Part shown: in pieces, positions 22,313 to 34,200 of the stretch | How positions within the stretch are numbered: position 1 is the first letter of the stretch | Layout: every line of letters begins with the position of its first letter | Assembly: GCA_022702545.1 (NCBI GenBank) | Contig: JAHRBC010000003.1 | Location: 5,828,001-5,892,000, forward strand | DNA: 64,000 bases | Reading direction: 5' to 3' | DNA from: Phycomyces nitens | Taxonomy: Eukaryota; Mucoromycota; Mucoromycetes; Mucorales; Phycomycetaceae | Made by a program: the position numbers and the translations under genes | Notes under the pieces: generated by a model | Told to the model about the DNA's origin: nothing | The model's database searches: none | What the model saw: only the letters and a program-made list of their open reading frames with translations

Positions 22313-23597
22313 GATTTATTTTCAAATTATTTCTTATATTTCTAAAGCTAAATATGTATATAAAATAATACCTATTTACAAATTTTTCTTGGCTATTCAA
22401 TTGTATGTTATTCTATAAAGTGTTTGTTACACTTGTCTTAGATATTTTATACCAAGTAATTTGATGTGTTAACTGGTAAGCATTATTCCTATACTCCCTA
22501 GTAAACAACTCCTCTTTTTGTTGAATTCATTATCTTATATAATATTGTACTTTTGAAATCATAACCAAACAGATGATTATTTAAGAAACACTATTGGAGA
22601 GAAACATTGTCAACTTTGATTCTACGGCTATTATTAATCAAAGTATAACTATTCCTTAAATAATCTTTGTATTTTATTCACCATAATGTATTGCAGAATC
22701 TAGCCCTTGATATTCTAGGGATGATAGTATTACCCTTGCAAGTGATTGTATATTTTCCTATCTTTTGGCGGAAGATTTGAATTAGGACAAAATATATTTT
22801 CTATAGTAATATATCGAGAGTTTGTAAGACTTGGGACAAAGTCTATGTATTTACAAACGATAATGTGTACCGAGGCGACAAAATACTAGAAAATCTTGGT
22901 TGAATGATCAACTAGATTTTTATTCACTTTTCAAAAGAGCACATAGGTCGTGCTCAACAAAAGTAGTTATCCTTTTTGTGGAAATACAGTCTTATGTATG
23001 GATTCCAAGGGTATTCATAATTGTTCTAAAATGACACTAATAATACATTATCAATAAACTCACCCTATTAATGCGTTTATTTTCTCAATTAAAATCATAC
23101 TTTACCCCTTGAAGATTGTTTTTATTGATTTAATGGTAAATGAGAAAGATTTGTTAAAAATAATAATAAAAGTGGTATTAATAATCAAGAAACTTCATAA
23201 TCTAACGTAAAGGGTCCAAATTTACATACTATAATATCACGAATTACCCCGCTTTATTTTTGGGGCTTCTAGACACCATTTTTTCATTACATTGTCATTG
23301 TATGTTACTATAAATCTATTTTAAAAAAAAAATGTTAAAAAATAGCGGACAAAAATCTGGAGAATGACGATGATTTAAAGGGAGTAAGGTATAGTATTCT
23401 TTGAATGGGCTTTAACACTTTTTTTTTTATTGACTTAAACCATCCCATAATTTAATTATAGCACATTCAATGTAATGTGAGTGTTCCAACTTGAAAGCAG
23501 ATTCCTTTTATACTTGACTTTTAACCTTTATTTTGCAAGTTTTCTTTTATGTACCATGTAATTGGCTTAGAAATAAAGTAATGTATAGATTATCTGT
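22313..23597. other. AT-rich intergenic region
   Basis: No gene found. It contains one nested inverted repeat (22575-22665). Convergent genes lie on both sides. Confidence 0.5.
22575..22665. repeat. Nested foldback (two pairs of inverted repeats)
   Basis: The outer arms GATTATTTAAG (22575-22585) and CTTAAATAATC (22655-22665) enclose inner arms CTTTGATT (22614-22621) and AATCAAAG (22636-22643). The 91-bp unit could be a MITE-like foldback or chance in AT-rich DNA. Confidence 0.4.
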
Positions 23598-24735
23598 CTA
23601 TAATAACGAAGCTTGCTGTCTACGGAATTTAAGCTTAAGTGAGGCGTAAAATACCAAGGTAAGATAAGTAGCTACATAATCCTTAATCATATACATGATA
23701 CCCTGGTTAAAAAATCCCTTGATGATTTGTGCGCGAATACCCTATCGCAAAAAAACAAAATAAAGAGACCATGAGTACACCATAGTATGCCTTTAAAGTA
23801 GCTCTTACCTTGTAAATCCCACTTGCTCCTTCTTTCTCAAACGTGTCCTTGAAGATTGCCATGATGCTCTTTTGATTTTCGACGTTATTCTTGCCCTTGA
23901 CATCAGCCACCATCTTTGTACGCACAAAAATAAAAGGATAGGTGATGGCGGTAGCAATACTCTTGGAGATGGCAGAAAGCAAGAATATCTGGAAAGAAGA
24001 CAGCGAATTTTTACTGTTTCTGAGATACAAGCTCTTTACTTTCTCAAACACAAAATATGTGATGGAGGGGTTAGAAACCAGCATGATCGAAGCACGATAG
24101 CCTAATTTATCCTGTTAGTCAATTTCCATTTTCTCAATATTGATCTTACCTGTCCAAAAGCCAGTAATACCCTTTTCTTCATAGATATCCTTCATCATAT
24201 CAACAAAACCCTTTTTACTCTGATGGCCTGCTGTCTGGAGTCTGGTGGTGACGTTGGATACGGGTGTAGTGAATAACCTGGAAATCAAGGCTGCTTCTGC
24301 ACCCAAAAATAGCTCTTGGGCTACGTTCAATTGAGTAGCTTTACCCATCTTTGTATTAAGTTTCTCTTGAATATTTCTGAGTGCTGTGTAGCAATAAAAA
24401 TAAATAAAACTTGATAGAACTGATGCTACTGTATCTGATCCAAGTCCAGCATAGAGTCCTTTAATGCCGCCTTCAGACTTGTAAATGTTTATGATGGTTT
24501 CTAAAAGGCCTTGTTTCTTTGTTTTGTCGGTCTGCTTGGAATTGAGCTGAATACGTGTGGTGGCACTAGACTTTAGATGAGAATTGAGGTTGGCTTGTGA
24601 GTTGGGTACTTACATGTCCAAAGGGTAAACAAACAGATTTGCGATTGATGAGCCAACAGCACCCGAGATTGCATGTCCCAATGGAGGAAGCTTGTAATCT
24701 TCTAATAGAATCAATGTCTCATGAACCTTTTTCAT
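23598..24735 (-). CDS. Peroxisomal-type mitochondrial-carrier-family transporter (PMP47/ANT1-like)
   Basis: SLC25 carrier of 324 residues from four exons: 24735-24614, 24565-24150, 24101-23809 and 23741-23598. Three carrier repeats are visible. The signature motifs are degenerate in the way seen in the peroxisomal branch: YPLDIATTRIQL in repeat 1, TPVSNVTTRLQT in repeat 2 and YPFIFVRTKM in repeat 3, plus NPSITYFVFEKVK. Peroxisomal members (Pmp47, Ant1, PMP34) exchange ATP/AMP or related cofactors to support fatty-acid beta-oxidation; that substrate is inferred from the family. The N-terminus is short with no presequence, in line with a peroxisomal location. Start at MKKVHETL. All phases close. 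Confidence 0.83.
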
Positions 24736-25053
24736 CTCGACAGAAAATAAAGAGGAAGAAAGATAATCAATGCAAAAAGAGATAAATAGATTATAGAATA
24801 GATTAAAATAAAATAAAATATATATAAAAAAAAGATAATTCACTGACAGATATTCACATGTCACCTACTAGCAAGGACAGTCCCCCAAAAATATACACAC
24901 TGCACGTAACGATGCGCTCACTCGATTAAGACGAATTGATAGACACAATGTTGAATAAGAGACTTTTTATACAGTGGAGAAGGGAAGTAAGCAACATGAA
25001 GATATTGGCATTTTGAGAAAAAAAGTAAATACAATGACAAAAGGTAATATGAA
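24736..25053. other. Intergenic region between carrier and forkhead genes
   Basis: About 320 bp holding the carrier's promoter and the forkhead gene's 3' flank. AT-rich, no further feature seen. Confidence 0.45.
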
Positions 25054-25898
25054 TTAATTGAGAAGATTATGGATTTTCATAGCAGGAGATACGGTAGGAA
25101 TTATTGATGGAGAAGCACAAGAAGAAGAAGAGTGGTTGAATGTGTTTTCTGGCCTACTCAAAAGGCGATTATCCCAAGGTGTAACCAACAGTGAACCAGC
25201 ACTATCAGTCGTTGTTTCTTGTAATGGGGACTGCCTTTTATCCGAGTCCTCTTTCGTTGGTTTCCGCCGCATACTTGAAGCACTTCCTCTGGCAAACGAC
25301 CCATTCTTAAATTTGGCCATATGGTTAGGGTCAATGGTCCAATAGCCACCTTTTCCTCGACCAACAGTTTCATTGTCTGATTTGGGAATCTTACGAAAGC
25401 ACTTATTGAGCGAGAGGTTATGCCTGATAGTATTCTAATAGCAAAGGGTTCTCTTGTTAAATTCCAAAATAACAATAGCAATAGCAATAAATGTAAATTT
25501 CTTGCCTGCCAACCAGTATCCTGGGCATTATACAGGGCTGGATACTTTTCAGTGATCCAATTGTAAATATCTCGAAGTGCCATTCTCTCTTCTTTAGATT
25601 CAAGAATTGCTTGAGCAATAAGTGATGAATATGAGAATGGAGGTCGTCTTCGTTTACGAGGAGGTTTAACGAGATCTGGTGCCATTGGGATGAACGATTC
25701 TGATACAATGTGATTTTGCAATTGTTCTTGTTGTTCTTCAGAGCGGTACTGCCTTACAGATCCAATCAAGTGCGGGTGGCGCATGGCAACCGGGATAGGA
25801 GGTAGGTAATGGTTGGGATGGTGTTGGAAGGCATGTCTAGGATTACTGCGGTTGTCAGAGGAAAGCTCTTCTCGTACTCCCATTGGACGAATCGACAT
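25054..25898 (-). CDS. Forkhead (winged-helix) transcription factor
   Basis: Nuclear DNA-binding protein of 257 residues from two exons, 25898-25506 and 25434-25054. The forkhead domain spans about residues 86-170: [14 protein letters not shown], then [10 protein letters not shown], the recognition helix [13 protein letters not shown] and the wing [12 protein letters not shown] short basic run (KPPRKRRR) precedes it. The intron lies just before the recognition helix and uses a GC-AG pair (donor CAG|GCAAGA); splicing there restores the domain perfectly, while reading through destroys it. The C-terminal tail is Ser/Thr-rich. At 257 residues it is short for a fungal forkhead factor, with no FHA domain. 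Target genes cannot be inferred. Confidence 0.92.
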
Positions 25899-27867
25899 GC
25901 TGTGATGACAATGTCAATTGGAGACAATCGAGAACAAAGCCAGAAAAGCTAGAGCATAAATTCATAAAGGCTTACCATTTATCTCGTGACCAATGAATTG
26001 TGTTCTCATCTTTCGCTTATCGGGTATGTTTTTCTTTCATTTTCTTTTCTTTCTTTCTTGGGATTCAATAACCGCCCATCCTGGAGCTCCTGTGTAACTT
26101 ACCTCGGGATTTCTTTATTGAACCCAAACGACAACGAAAGGAGTGAGGGCGTGTTTCTTGATATTGATCCCTATGGCCAACAATAGACACAAATACATAA
26201 AAGAAGTATAAGGTGCCTGAATAAATTTGTCGTCATAGTAACAAAATTGTGTATTTCTTTATTGACATTTCATTGTCACATTGTTCTCATGACTATTTCC
26301 ATGACAACTGCATAGAGAAATAAGCAATAAACAAATCTTAAAAGACATTGCCCTTTACCATCTTGACTCACCAACAAACACCAACCCATCTCTAGTATTC
26401 TGTAAAACCTGTGTACTGAACAGCCCATTCAATTATAGTCCTATATTCGACTAAATGTCCGATCTGGTCCGACTGGTCTCCCTTTTCTTTTTCCCCTCCT
26501 TCCCCCCTTTTTATAAATGTTTGTTATATAAAAATTGATTTCTGCTAAATATACGATAGTTACATCAAAATAGAAATACACAAGAGATGCATTATATTAA
26601 TAGGATTTGTTTATAAGAGCTATTTAGATACCACCCTTTAGTCAAATATATCATATTCTTAAAAAAGAATCAAAGACTGAAAAATAAAGTGATGCCCACA
26701 TATTATATCATTAAGGAGGGAGAAAATTGACCTAATTGCACAAGACTATGATTGATATATAGGAGAGAATTCTCTCTAATTTATATCGAGAATTGCTAAT
26801 GCGTATTTTGATGACAGCCGAGAAAGAGCTGTCATTGATAAGGAATCTAATACTCTAATATCTATACGATTGAACTCTCCAAAAATTGCCCTAAATCTAA
26901 TCCAACTTTTTCGTTCATATTTCCGTCAACAGCATCTTCCATGCTTTATGTTTATTTTATAAATAATGTACCTAGAACCCTTATATCTGCCGTCTTTATT
27001 TGCATGTTATATCCAATTAGCCAATCACCCGACACGACCAAATTTCCACGCCTAATACTGGCCTATAAGTTTTTTTTTTGTATTCTGGAATCTTTACAAT
27101 TGAATTATTCCAATGTTACAGACCATGCAGCAGCTCAAGATCTTACAAGTAGCCAAGGGGTACATGCACACATTTTCATACCTCAACTAGACTTTTATTT
27201 TCTTTAGCGGTGTTTAGTGAGCGCCATCGAATACAGTGCAGTTTTATTTATACATGACACTAGCACGGAACACCAATGAATAATACAACATATCAGGGTC
27301 TGGAAACTATGATCATCATTATGCTTACTTTTGTAATGGTATCTTAGTTTGTGGGTATACAACATGATTATTACCCTTTCCCCCCCAAATACAACTTAAA
27401 GTCACTAGTATGTAGCTAGGGTAAAGTGTATTAAAGCACGTTACCGCACGTTTTCCCGCACGTTTTATATTTGATGTCTCACAGAACCAATGGGCCCTAT
27501 AGACAGGAGAATTATTCTTAAAGAGATCTTTTAAAGGGGGTTCTAATTGTGCTTATATTTTCATGCTGGATGTGTTGCTTCAAGGGACTGTGTTACCCTT
27601 CTTCTCTACTGCTTCTTGAATACCCATTTTAGTTAATTGAAAAAGACCAACCATGGACCTCAAGAAAACCAAAGGGTACTCATAATTTAAAAGACCGCGT
27701 GTACAGACATGAAATAAACAAGTCACGTCGTTTCCACGAGTACCTCAAAGGTTGCGTGCTTTGGCCATCTAGACTGTCCTAAACCAACATACGCCCTGAA
27801 CCCTCTCGACTCGAGATTCTAGTAGTCCAACGATTGTTGTAGCTTTGAAATCTGATTAGAGATTGCC
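25899..27867. promoter_or_regulatory. Divergent intergenic region, forkhead and ARID genes
   Basis: Almost 2 kb between two divergent genes, so both promoters should lie here. Long and AT-rich, no convincing coding frame. The long upstream space is compatible with complex control of the forkhead gene, but I could assign no specific site. Confidence 0.4.
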
Positions 27868-29762
27868 ATGTCGAATGCTGTAGATGATATTGAGAGATCT
27901 GATAAATGGAATGCATTCATTCAAGAGCTCATGAAGTTCCATTCCACTAAAGGGTAAACCCGAAATTTTATCCTTTCAACTCGGTTCCGAGGTCTGATAT
28001 GTTATCTTAGCACTCGACTACAGCCTGAGCCAATTCTTGGAGGCAAGAAAATTGATTTATTGAAATTATATGAAAGCGTGCTCGAGGCCGGTGGATTTGA
28101 TCAGGTAAAGAAGATAGAAAGAGAAGAAGAAGAAAAAAGACATTTTTTACAAGGAAAATTAATCCATTATTCTCAGGTCACCAAGAATCGCAGCTGGAAA
28201 AAAGTAGGAGAAATCTTTCGGTTTCCCTCTACATGCACAAACAGTGCCTATATCCTCAAAGGAGTCTATATACGAAATCTGGTGAGGCTACATTGAATGA
28301 AAAAGAAAAAGAAAATGCGCGCGAGTACGAGCTAAAACGATAAACGTGATATGTAGTTGGGATGGGAAGAAGAAAAGGTCTGGAATAAAACGTGGGTGCC
28401 TCCCAAAGAACTATTCGGACCAGAAGCACACAAGGCTTCTACATTGGCAGGAAAGACTTACAAGAAGAGCAGTAGCTCAAGTAAGATTGATTACTCTCAC
28501 AGAGTTTGGGTCACCAAAATTCATTGGCATGTTGTTTTTATTAGCCCAAAGGCCAGTTTCCCATAAATTTACTCGGACTTATCAGCCAATACAGCCTGAT
28601 CTCACCAACAAGAAAAGATCTACAAACCATAACCGCCATACTTCCAAGTCAACATCACAAGCGCAGCTACCTCTTGATGTGTTTTCCCTTGCACCTGGAT
28701 TTCCTACTCTTGACTTGGAAGACTTGACATCGTTTGAGGAGATTTCAATTACAGATGAACATATCCAATGCTCGATTTCAGAGCTGCATCATCAAAAGCC
28801 TCCTCCTGAGCATGTTCACCCGACCGACGGTTTATTCTCTGGGTGTTCAGCAGGTAAATAAAAGGGTTATACATGGTTATAAATGTAGCAATTAATTAGT
28901 AATCAATAATTATTACCCACAAACCATAATGATGACATTAATAACAATAACAATAACAATAATAATAATTTTGTATTCTAATATCAAATCACTTCATTCT
29001 GTAGCCCAACAATTCAGTAATGATACTCGCCAGAGGATTCTTCATGGACTAGAATACGGTACACCGGTAGACGTGGAATGGGCACTCAATACTATCGTAA
29101 CCCTCTCATTCGAATGCCCCGACCAGCTTCGACTTGACAAGGTCCCTACACTTTTGGATCTCTTACTAAACTGTGCTGAACCTTGTCTAGCCGACGACAC
29201 ATTTCAAGGGACGATCCAGAATATGATGGATCTAGTGAGTGATAGTCTTGGAAAATGCCATGTCGACCCTCAGAAAACCCAACCAGAAATTGCCCATCGA
29301 CAGACCTTGACAGTGATCCATATTTTACGTAACTTTTCATTTATCGAAACCAATGCACGTATCTTGGGGTCTAGCCAGCGTCTCCGAAAGATGCTGGTAC
29401 GTGGACTGGTACTCTCATCGGGGTCTTATTATACCCATTGCATTGATGTAATAGAAAACATGGCACCCTATATGATACTTTCAGGCCATGTTGATGAAGT
29501 TATTCCTTGTCTGGCCCACCTTGTATATGAAAACAACCGACATTTATTGATTGGAGCCTTGCGAACTCTCACTCTTTTGGCCACTTTGCCCGAAAACCAC
29601 CTCTATCTGATTCCGGATTCGATGCACATTGCAGAGAGAGTCACTCACATGCTGGTGATAGATGACGAAGAGTTGATTGGGACAGTACTGGAATACTTGC
29701 TTCAATATACACGAATATCAAATGTGTTTCGCCTGCAATTGCTGGCCATGGGATACCGTTAA
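27868..29762 (+). CDS. RSC9: ARID-domain chromatin-remodelling subunit (Rsc9/ARID2-like)
   Basis: Predicted DNA-binding subunit of an RSC/PBAF-type SWI/SNF remodeller in the nucleus. Six exons (27868-27953, 28011-28104, 28177-28281, 28357-28480, 28545-28853, 29005-29762) give 491 residues with consistent phases. The ARID domain fills about residues 10-105: WNAFIQELMKFH, KKIDLLKLYESVLEAGGF, RSWKKVGEIFRFP and GVYIRNLLGWEE. A Ser/Pro-rich linker of about 130 residues follows. The last exon encodes an all-helical, armadillo-like region (around EYGTPVDVEWALNTIVTL) as in Rsc9. No zinc finger or RFX domain is seen. Assignment to Rsc9 rather than another ARID protein rests on the C-terminal helical region. 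Confidence 0.82.
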
Positions 29763-31253
29763 ATAAATATAGTGGAAAATGAGCTATATATTTAAGTGAA
29801 TTGATGTATAAATTTATCCATATATATATATATTGAAAAGAATAATTACCTCTGTTTTGTTAGCCATGAGATATATATAAGATACCATTTTTTCGAGTCT
29901 TTAATAACGAGACTTTGTGCTATTAACGAGTTGATCCAAGTCTTTTGGGCTGCGCCATCTCACCGTGTTATATTCAGTGGAGCACGAGCTCATAAAAGTT
30001 TTACCCTCATAACTTTTTTTTTGCAAATTTCAATATTGTTAATTTTAGTTCTAGGCCTAATGGTATGAATGTTTTCAGGTGAAAGACAAGGTGGTATAAA
30101 AAATGATAAAATCTATAATATACGATTGACAAGAAAGATATGCTTGTAAAGCTTGGTGGTATCAGGAAAGATATACATTTGTAAAAATCAATTTTTGACT
30201 AATAGTATGTATCATCAATTGAGAAATGCCTAAAAGTAGACAAGGTATTGTTTGGTTGTTTAACCATAAAAATAATATAATCACACTCAAGCATATATAC
30301 CTCTGTTCTTCTTGTTGGTGAGCAAGGTGGATTGCATGAAGCACATACACTGATTGATACTTTTCTTGCCTGCAAGCAAGGGTAAAGTTTGACAAAATTC
30401 ATACCAGCCTATGAATAGAAACATATATAGCACGTCCAATGTAGAAAGCTTTCAATTGGTTATGGTATGATGCAAACACGACGTTTTTTTTAAAACAGTT
30501 CTTTAATGTATCACTAAACTCATAAATATAATATATTTTATAAACGTCTAATGTCTCTATTCTCCAACCTTCTCGGAAATCCTCTTTCAACTCTTTCAAA
30601 TTGATAGATTTATGAAATATTATTCTCAAAAGATTATTGAAAAGGCTCTAAAAGTTTTCTATAAGTCTCAAGTCTGGATTATTTGGTAAATATTCCAAGC
30701 CTTTTAAGCCAAATTCTTCTTTACACATTTCTGAAATTACTGTCTGGTGGGAGATGTCGTTGGTTTTTTAATACATGTAACTCTAATTCTAATAATTAGA
30801 AATACTCATGGCACCAGCCACAATTTTCCTCTTTGGGGCGAGTTGTCCAAAAATACCACAAGCATGGTCTTAAGCATGTTCCTGTGCACAAAATACATAA
30901 TATCTTTATAAAATCAAGGCGGGTTAGCATTTTTGTTTATATACATTTTCCCAATATTAAATTATTTCATCAACTATTAATTTGTACGAATTTTATTTTT
31001 GTTTTCAATGAATTCACTTCAATATATTGTGTATTTCACCTTGTGTTTTAAACAAAAATTTGGTAAAGAAGCCATAAACTTGAACTTGATCAGGTTGACT
31101 TTAGAGAATGATATTTATAAGAAAACAAGCAGTTTATACAAAAAATTGAAACTGCTATATGTTATGATATTTATTTGATGCTAATATCTGCAAAGAAAAC
31201 GAGATATATAATATTATACATATTTTGTACATTAGGCGTGTACTTTATTTTGC
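29763..31253. other. Intergenic region with possible transposase debris
   Basis: AT-rich spacer between two convergent genes. On the minus strand around 30650-30697 a short reading gives PNNPDLRLIENF followed by a stop, which resembles the PDLNPIENLW motif of Tc1 transposases. A second short reading, VFLDNSP near 30836-30858, resembles the middle DNAP motif. Their spacing does not match an intact protein, so this is at most a badly decayed relic. Confidence 0.3.
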
Positions 31254-34200
31254 TCAGTCTTGACGATTGGCAGTGTGGTAATCGGCTTGTTCAAAGATCT
31301 TGCCTGAGGCATCCCGTTCTTCAGCGGCATGGGCCATCTCAATCAACACATCGATTTCTCCAGACTTTTCACACATTGATTTGAACAGACCGGTACCAGC
31401 ATTGTTGAGCAAGAGGTTTGCGGGTGTATCGTATTCAATAACCTTGCCCTGGTCCAGTACCAAGACTCGGTCATAATCTATAATAGTTCTAAGGCGGTGG
31501 GCAATACAGATCAGGGTCGAGTGAACAAATTCTTCGCGGATTGTGTTTTGGATCTTCTTGTCAGTCTCAAAGTCAACACTGGCAGTTGCTTCGTCCATGA
31601 TGATAAGTCTGCTGTTCTTGAGCAATGCACGAGCCATGCAAAGTAGTTGGCGTTGGCCCTGAGAAAAGTTGTTTCCACCATCACTCACGGTCTGGGTAAG
31701 GCTAGTGACGGTCCAGGTAGCATTTCCTTCTGGAACTTCTTCGTCGCGGTTTTCAGGGGAAAGATGAGCTCTGACGAGAGACTCCCAGACAGCACTATCG
31801 GTGTATTCATCAAAGGGATCGAGGTTAGAACGGATAGTTCCAGAGAACAAGACGGCATCTTGAGGAATAATAGTAAGCTTGGAACGAAGATCCTGGACAC
31901 CAATGTGACTAATATCAATTCCATCAATGGAAATGCTTCCATTGCTTGGTTCGAGGAAACGGAAAAAGCTGAGCGCAAGAGTACTCTTGCCAGATCCAGT
32001 ACGTCCCACGACACCCACCTTTTCATGGGAGCGAATGTCAAAGGAAATCTCATGAAGAACAGGGTCAAGGTCTTCTGCGTATTTGATGGCAAGATCCTTT
32101 ACTTCGACAGATGCAGTCGTGGGCCAGGCAGCAGGAGGACGGCTTCCATTGATAGTTGAAGGGGGCTCTTGCTCAATCTCGAGATATTCCTGAACACGTT
32201 CTACGGCATTAAGCTCCATCTCGACCTGAGTGTACTGACGAATGAGCCAGTAAATGTTTTCCAAGAAAGAACGGGCATAGAAAAGAGAGATACCGGCCAT
32301 ACCAGCATCGATATAATCAAGGTTTATAATGATAAAGAGACCGGCAAAGAAGGTAACAAATGCTCCAACAAATTCAATTCGAGCATACAGCCAACGGTTG
32401 CTCATCCACAAAAGGTAGAAAGGAGAGATAAATCCATCGAGTTTCTTGTAAAGCTCCAACTGGAAGGTCTCTTCTTGGCAATAGGCACGAATAGTGGTGA
32501 CGCCAGTCAATGTCTCGGTAAAGTGGGAATAGATGGGGGATCGGCTGACAGAGTTGAGACGCTTGAATTGACGCGATACGCGCAGGTAGAAAACACCAAT
32601 GATAATATAGGCTATTGCAATAAAGCCAGCAACTAACATGAACTCAGGGGTGATTGCTCCGATAACAATGACAGATGCTAACAGGCCAGTAATGCAGTCG
32701 ATCAATGAACTGGCGGTTCGAGCTACGCTCATATCTACGGTCAGTACGTCCTTGCCAAAGCGGTTAAGAATACGGCCAACGGGTGTTGTGTCAAAGAAAC
32801 GCATAGGAGCATGTATAATTCTGTTCACCATTCTGCTAAACAGAATCTTTGCTCCACGTATAGAACCCCAATAAAGTACAAAGTTGCGAAATATATCAAA
32901 GACAATAGAGCCCAAGCTGATAGCCAGGTAAACAAGGATGTAGTAGTCCACATCGCGAGGCTTATCGTCTTCGTATACCCATGCACGGAATACATTCTGG
33001 CTTTTGGTAACGTCGTTGATGTGGGACGCGACATTGTAGACTATAGGGGCAATTGTACCCATCATAACTCCATTATTGTCTACAGGTCCATTGCTGTTGG
33101 CAACCCAAATTCTCAGCCACCTGTAATAAATATTGTTAGATTGAATATTTTATGCAATGCTTTAAGTTGTATATCTTACCAGTTCTCTCCAAATACAAAT
33201 CCACGAGAGATAAAGAAGGACAAAAGTAAAACGGTCCAGAATAACCAACCACCGCAGGCCTTAAAGTATGCCATGTACACCTTCAATTTCACTTGTCCTT
33301 TCTCGGTCTTCTCTTCTTTGATCATGTTATTTACATCGGCCTTATCATCAGTTATATTGAATTCTTCGTCATCAAACTCAATAGCATCCTCAACATAAGT
33401 ATCTTCGACGCTTTCTTCGCCCAAAAGACGGGACAGGGAGCCATCTTGTCTGAGAGAGTCAACAAAACCATGTCCGGTAACTTCACCGCGCTCGAATCTC
33501 ATGATATATTTGGCACCAGACAAGCAAAGACGTACATGATGTGTTACTAAGATCACAGTACGTCCCTTGAGAAGATCACCCTTAAGACAACGCTGGAAGA
33601 TGTGTTTGGCAGTGTGGGCATCTACTGCACTAAGGCAGTCATCCAAAAGCAATGTCTTTGCGCGGGAGTAAACGGCACGAGCCAAGGAAACACGCTGCTT
33701 CTGGCCACCGGATAGAGAGATACCCTTTTCACCAATTTCAGTACGGTCACCATCAGGCAAGATGGACAGATCCTTGACGAGTGCACATTGAGAGAGGACC
33801 TTTTTGTAGCGAACGGGGTCAAATTCTTGGCCAAACAGAATATTGTCACGGATAGAGGCGTGCTGAAGATATGCTTGCTGGGCTACATAGGCAACCTTGT
33901 TCAGGAACAACGAGGGGTTTTCGGGATCAACCACAGAATATGTCTCGAGGGCAAGTTTGGTTTTGGAAGGCAAGTATACACATCCAGAGACAATGTCCAT
34001 TTCTCCCAAAAGTGCATGCAAGAAACTAGACTTTCCACTTCCAGTTGGGCCACATACAATGCTAAGTTCAGAAGTTGGGAACTCAAATTCAGGAACCTTG
34101 AGAGAAAATACAGGGTGGGCATTAGGATCTACTTCGGCACGACCAGCATCTGCAGACTCGGGTTCACCAGAATGCCAACGGAAAACAGACTCTTTAGTAC

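Noticed and set aside
26941..27207. 88-codon frame upstream of the ARID gene
   Set aside because: Low-complexity, not linked by splice sites to the ARID gene, no motif.
32169..33398. Several plus-strand frames of 78-195 codons over the ABCC gene
   Set aside because: Antisense shadows of a well-supported transporter; no independent features.
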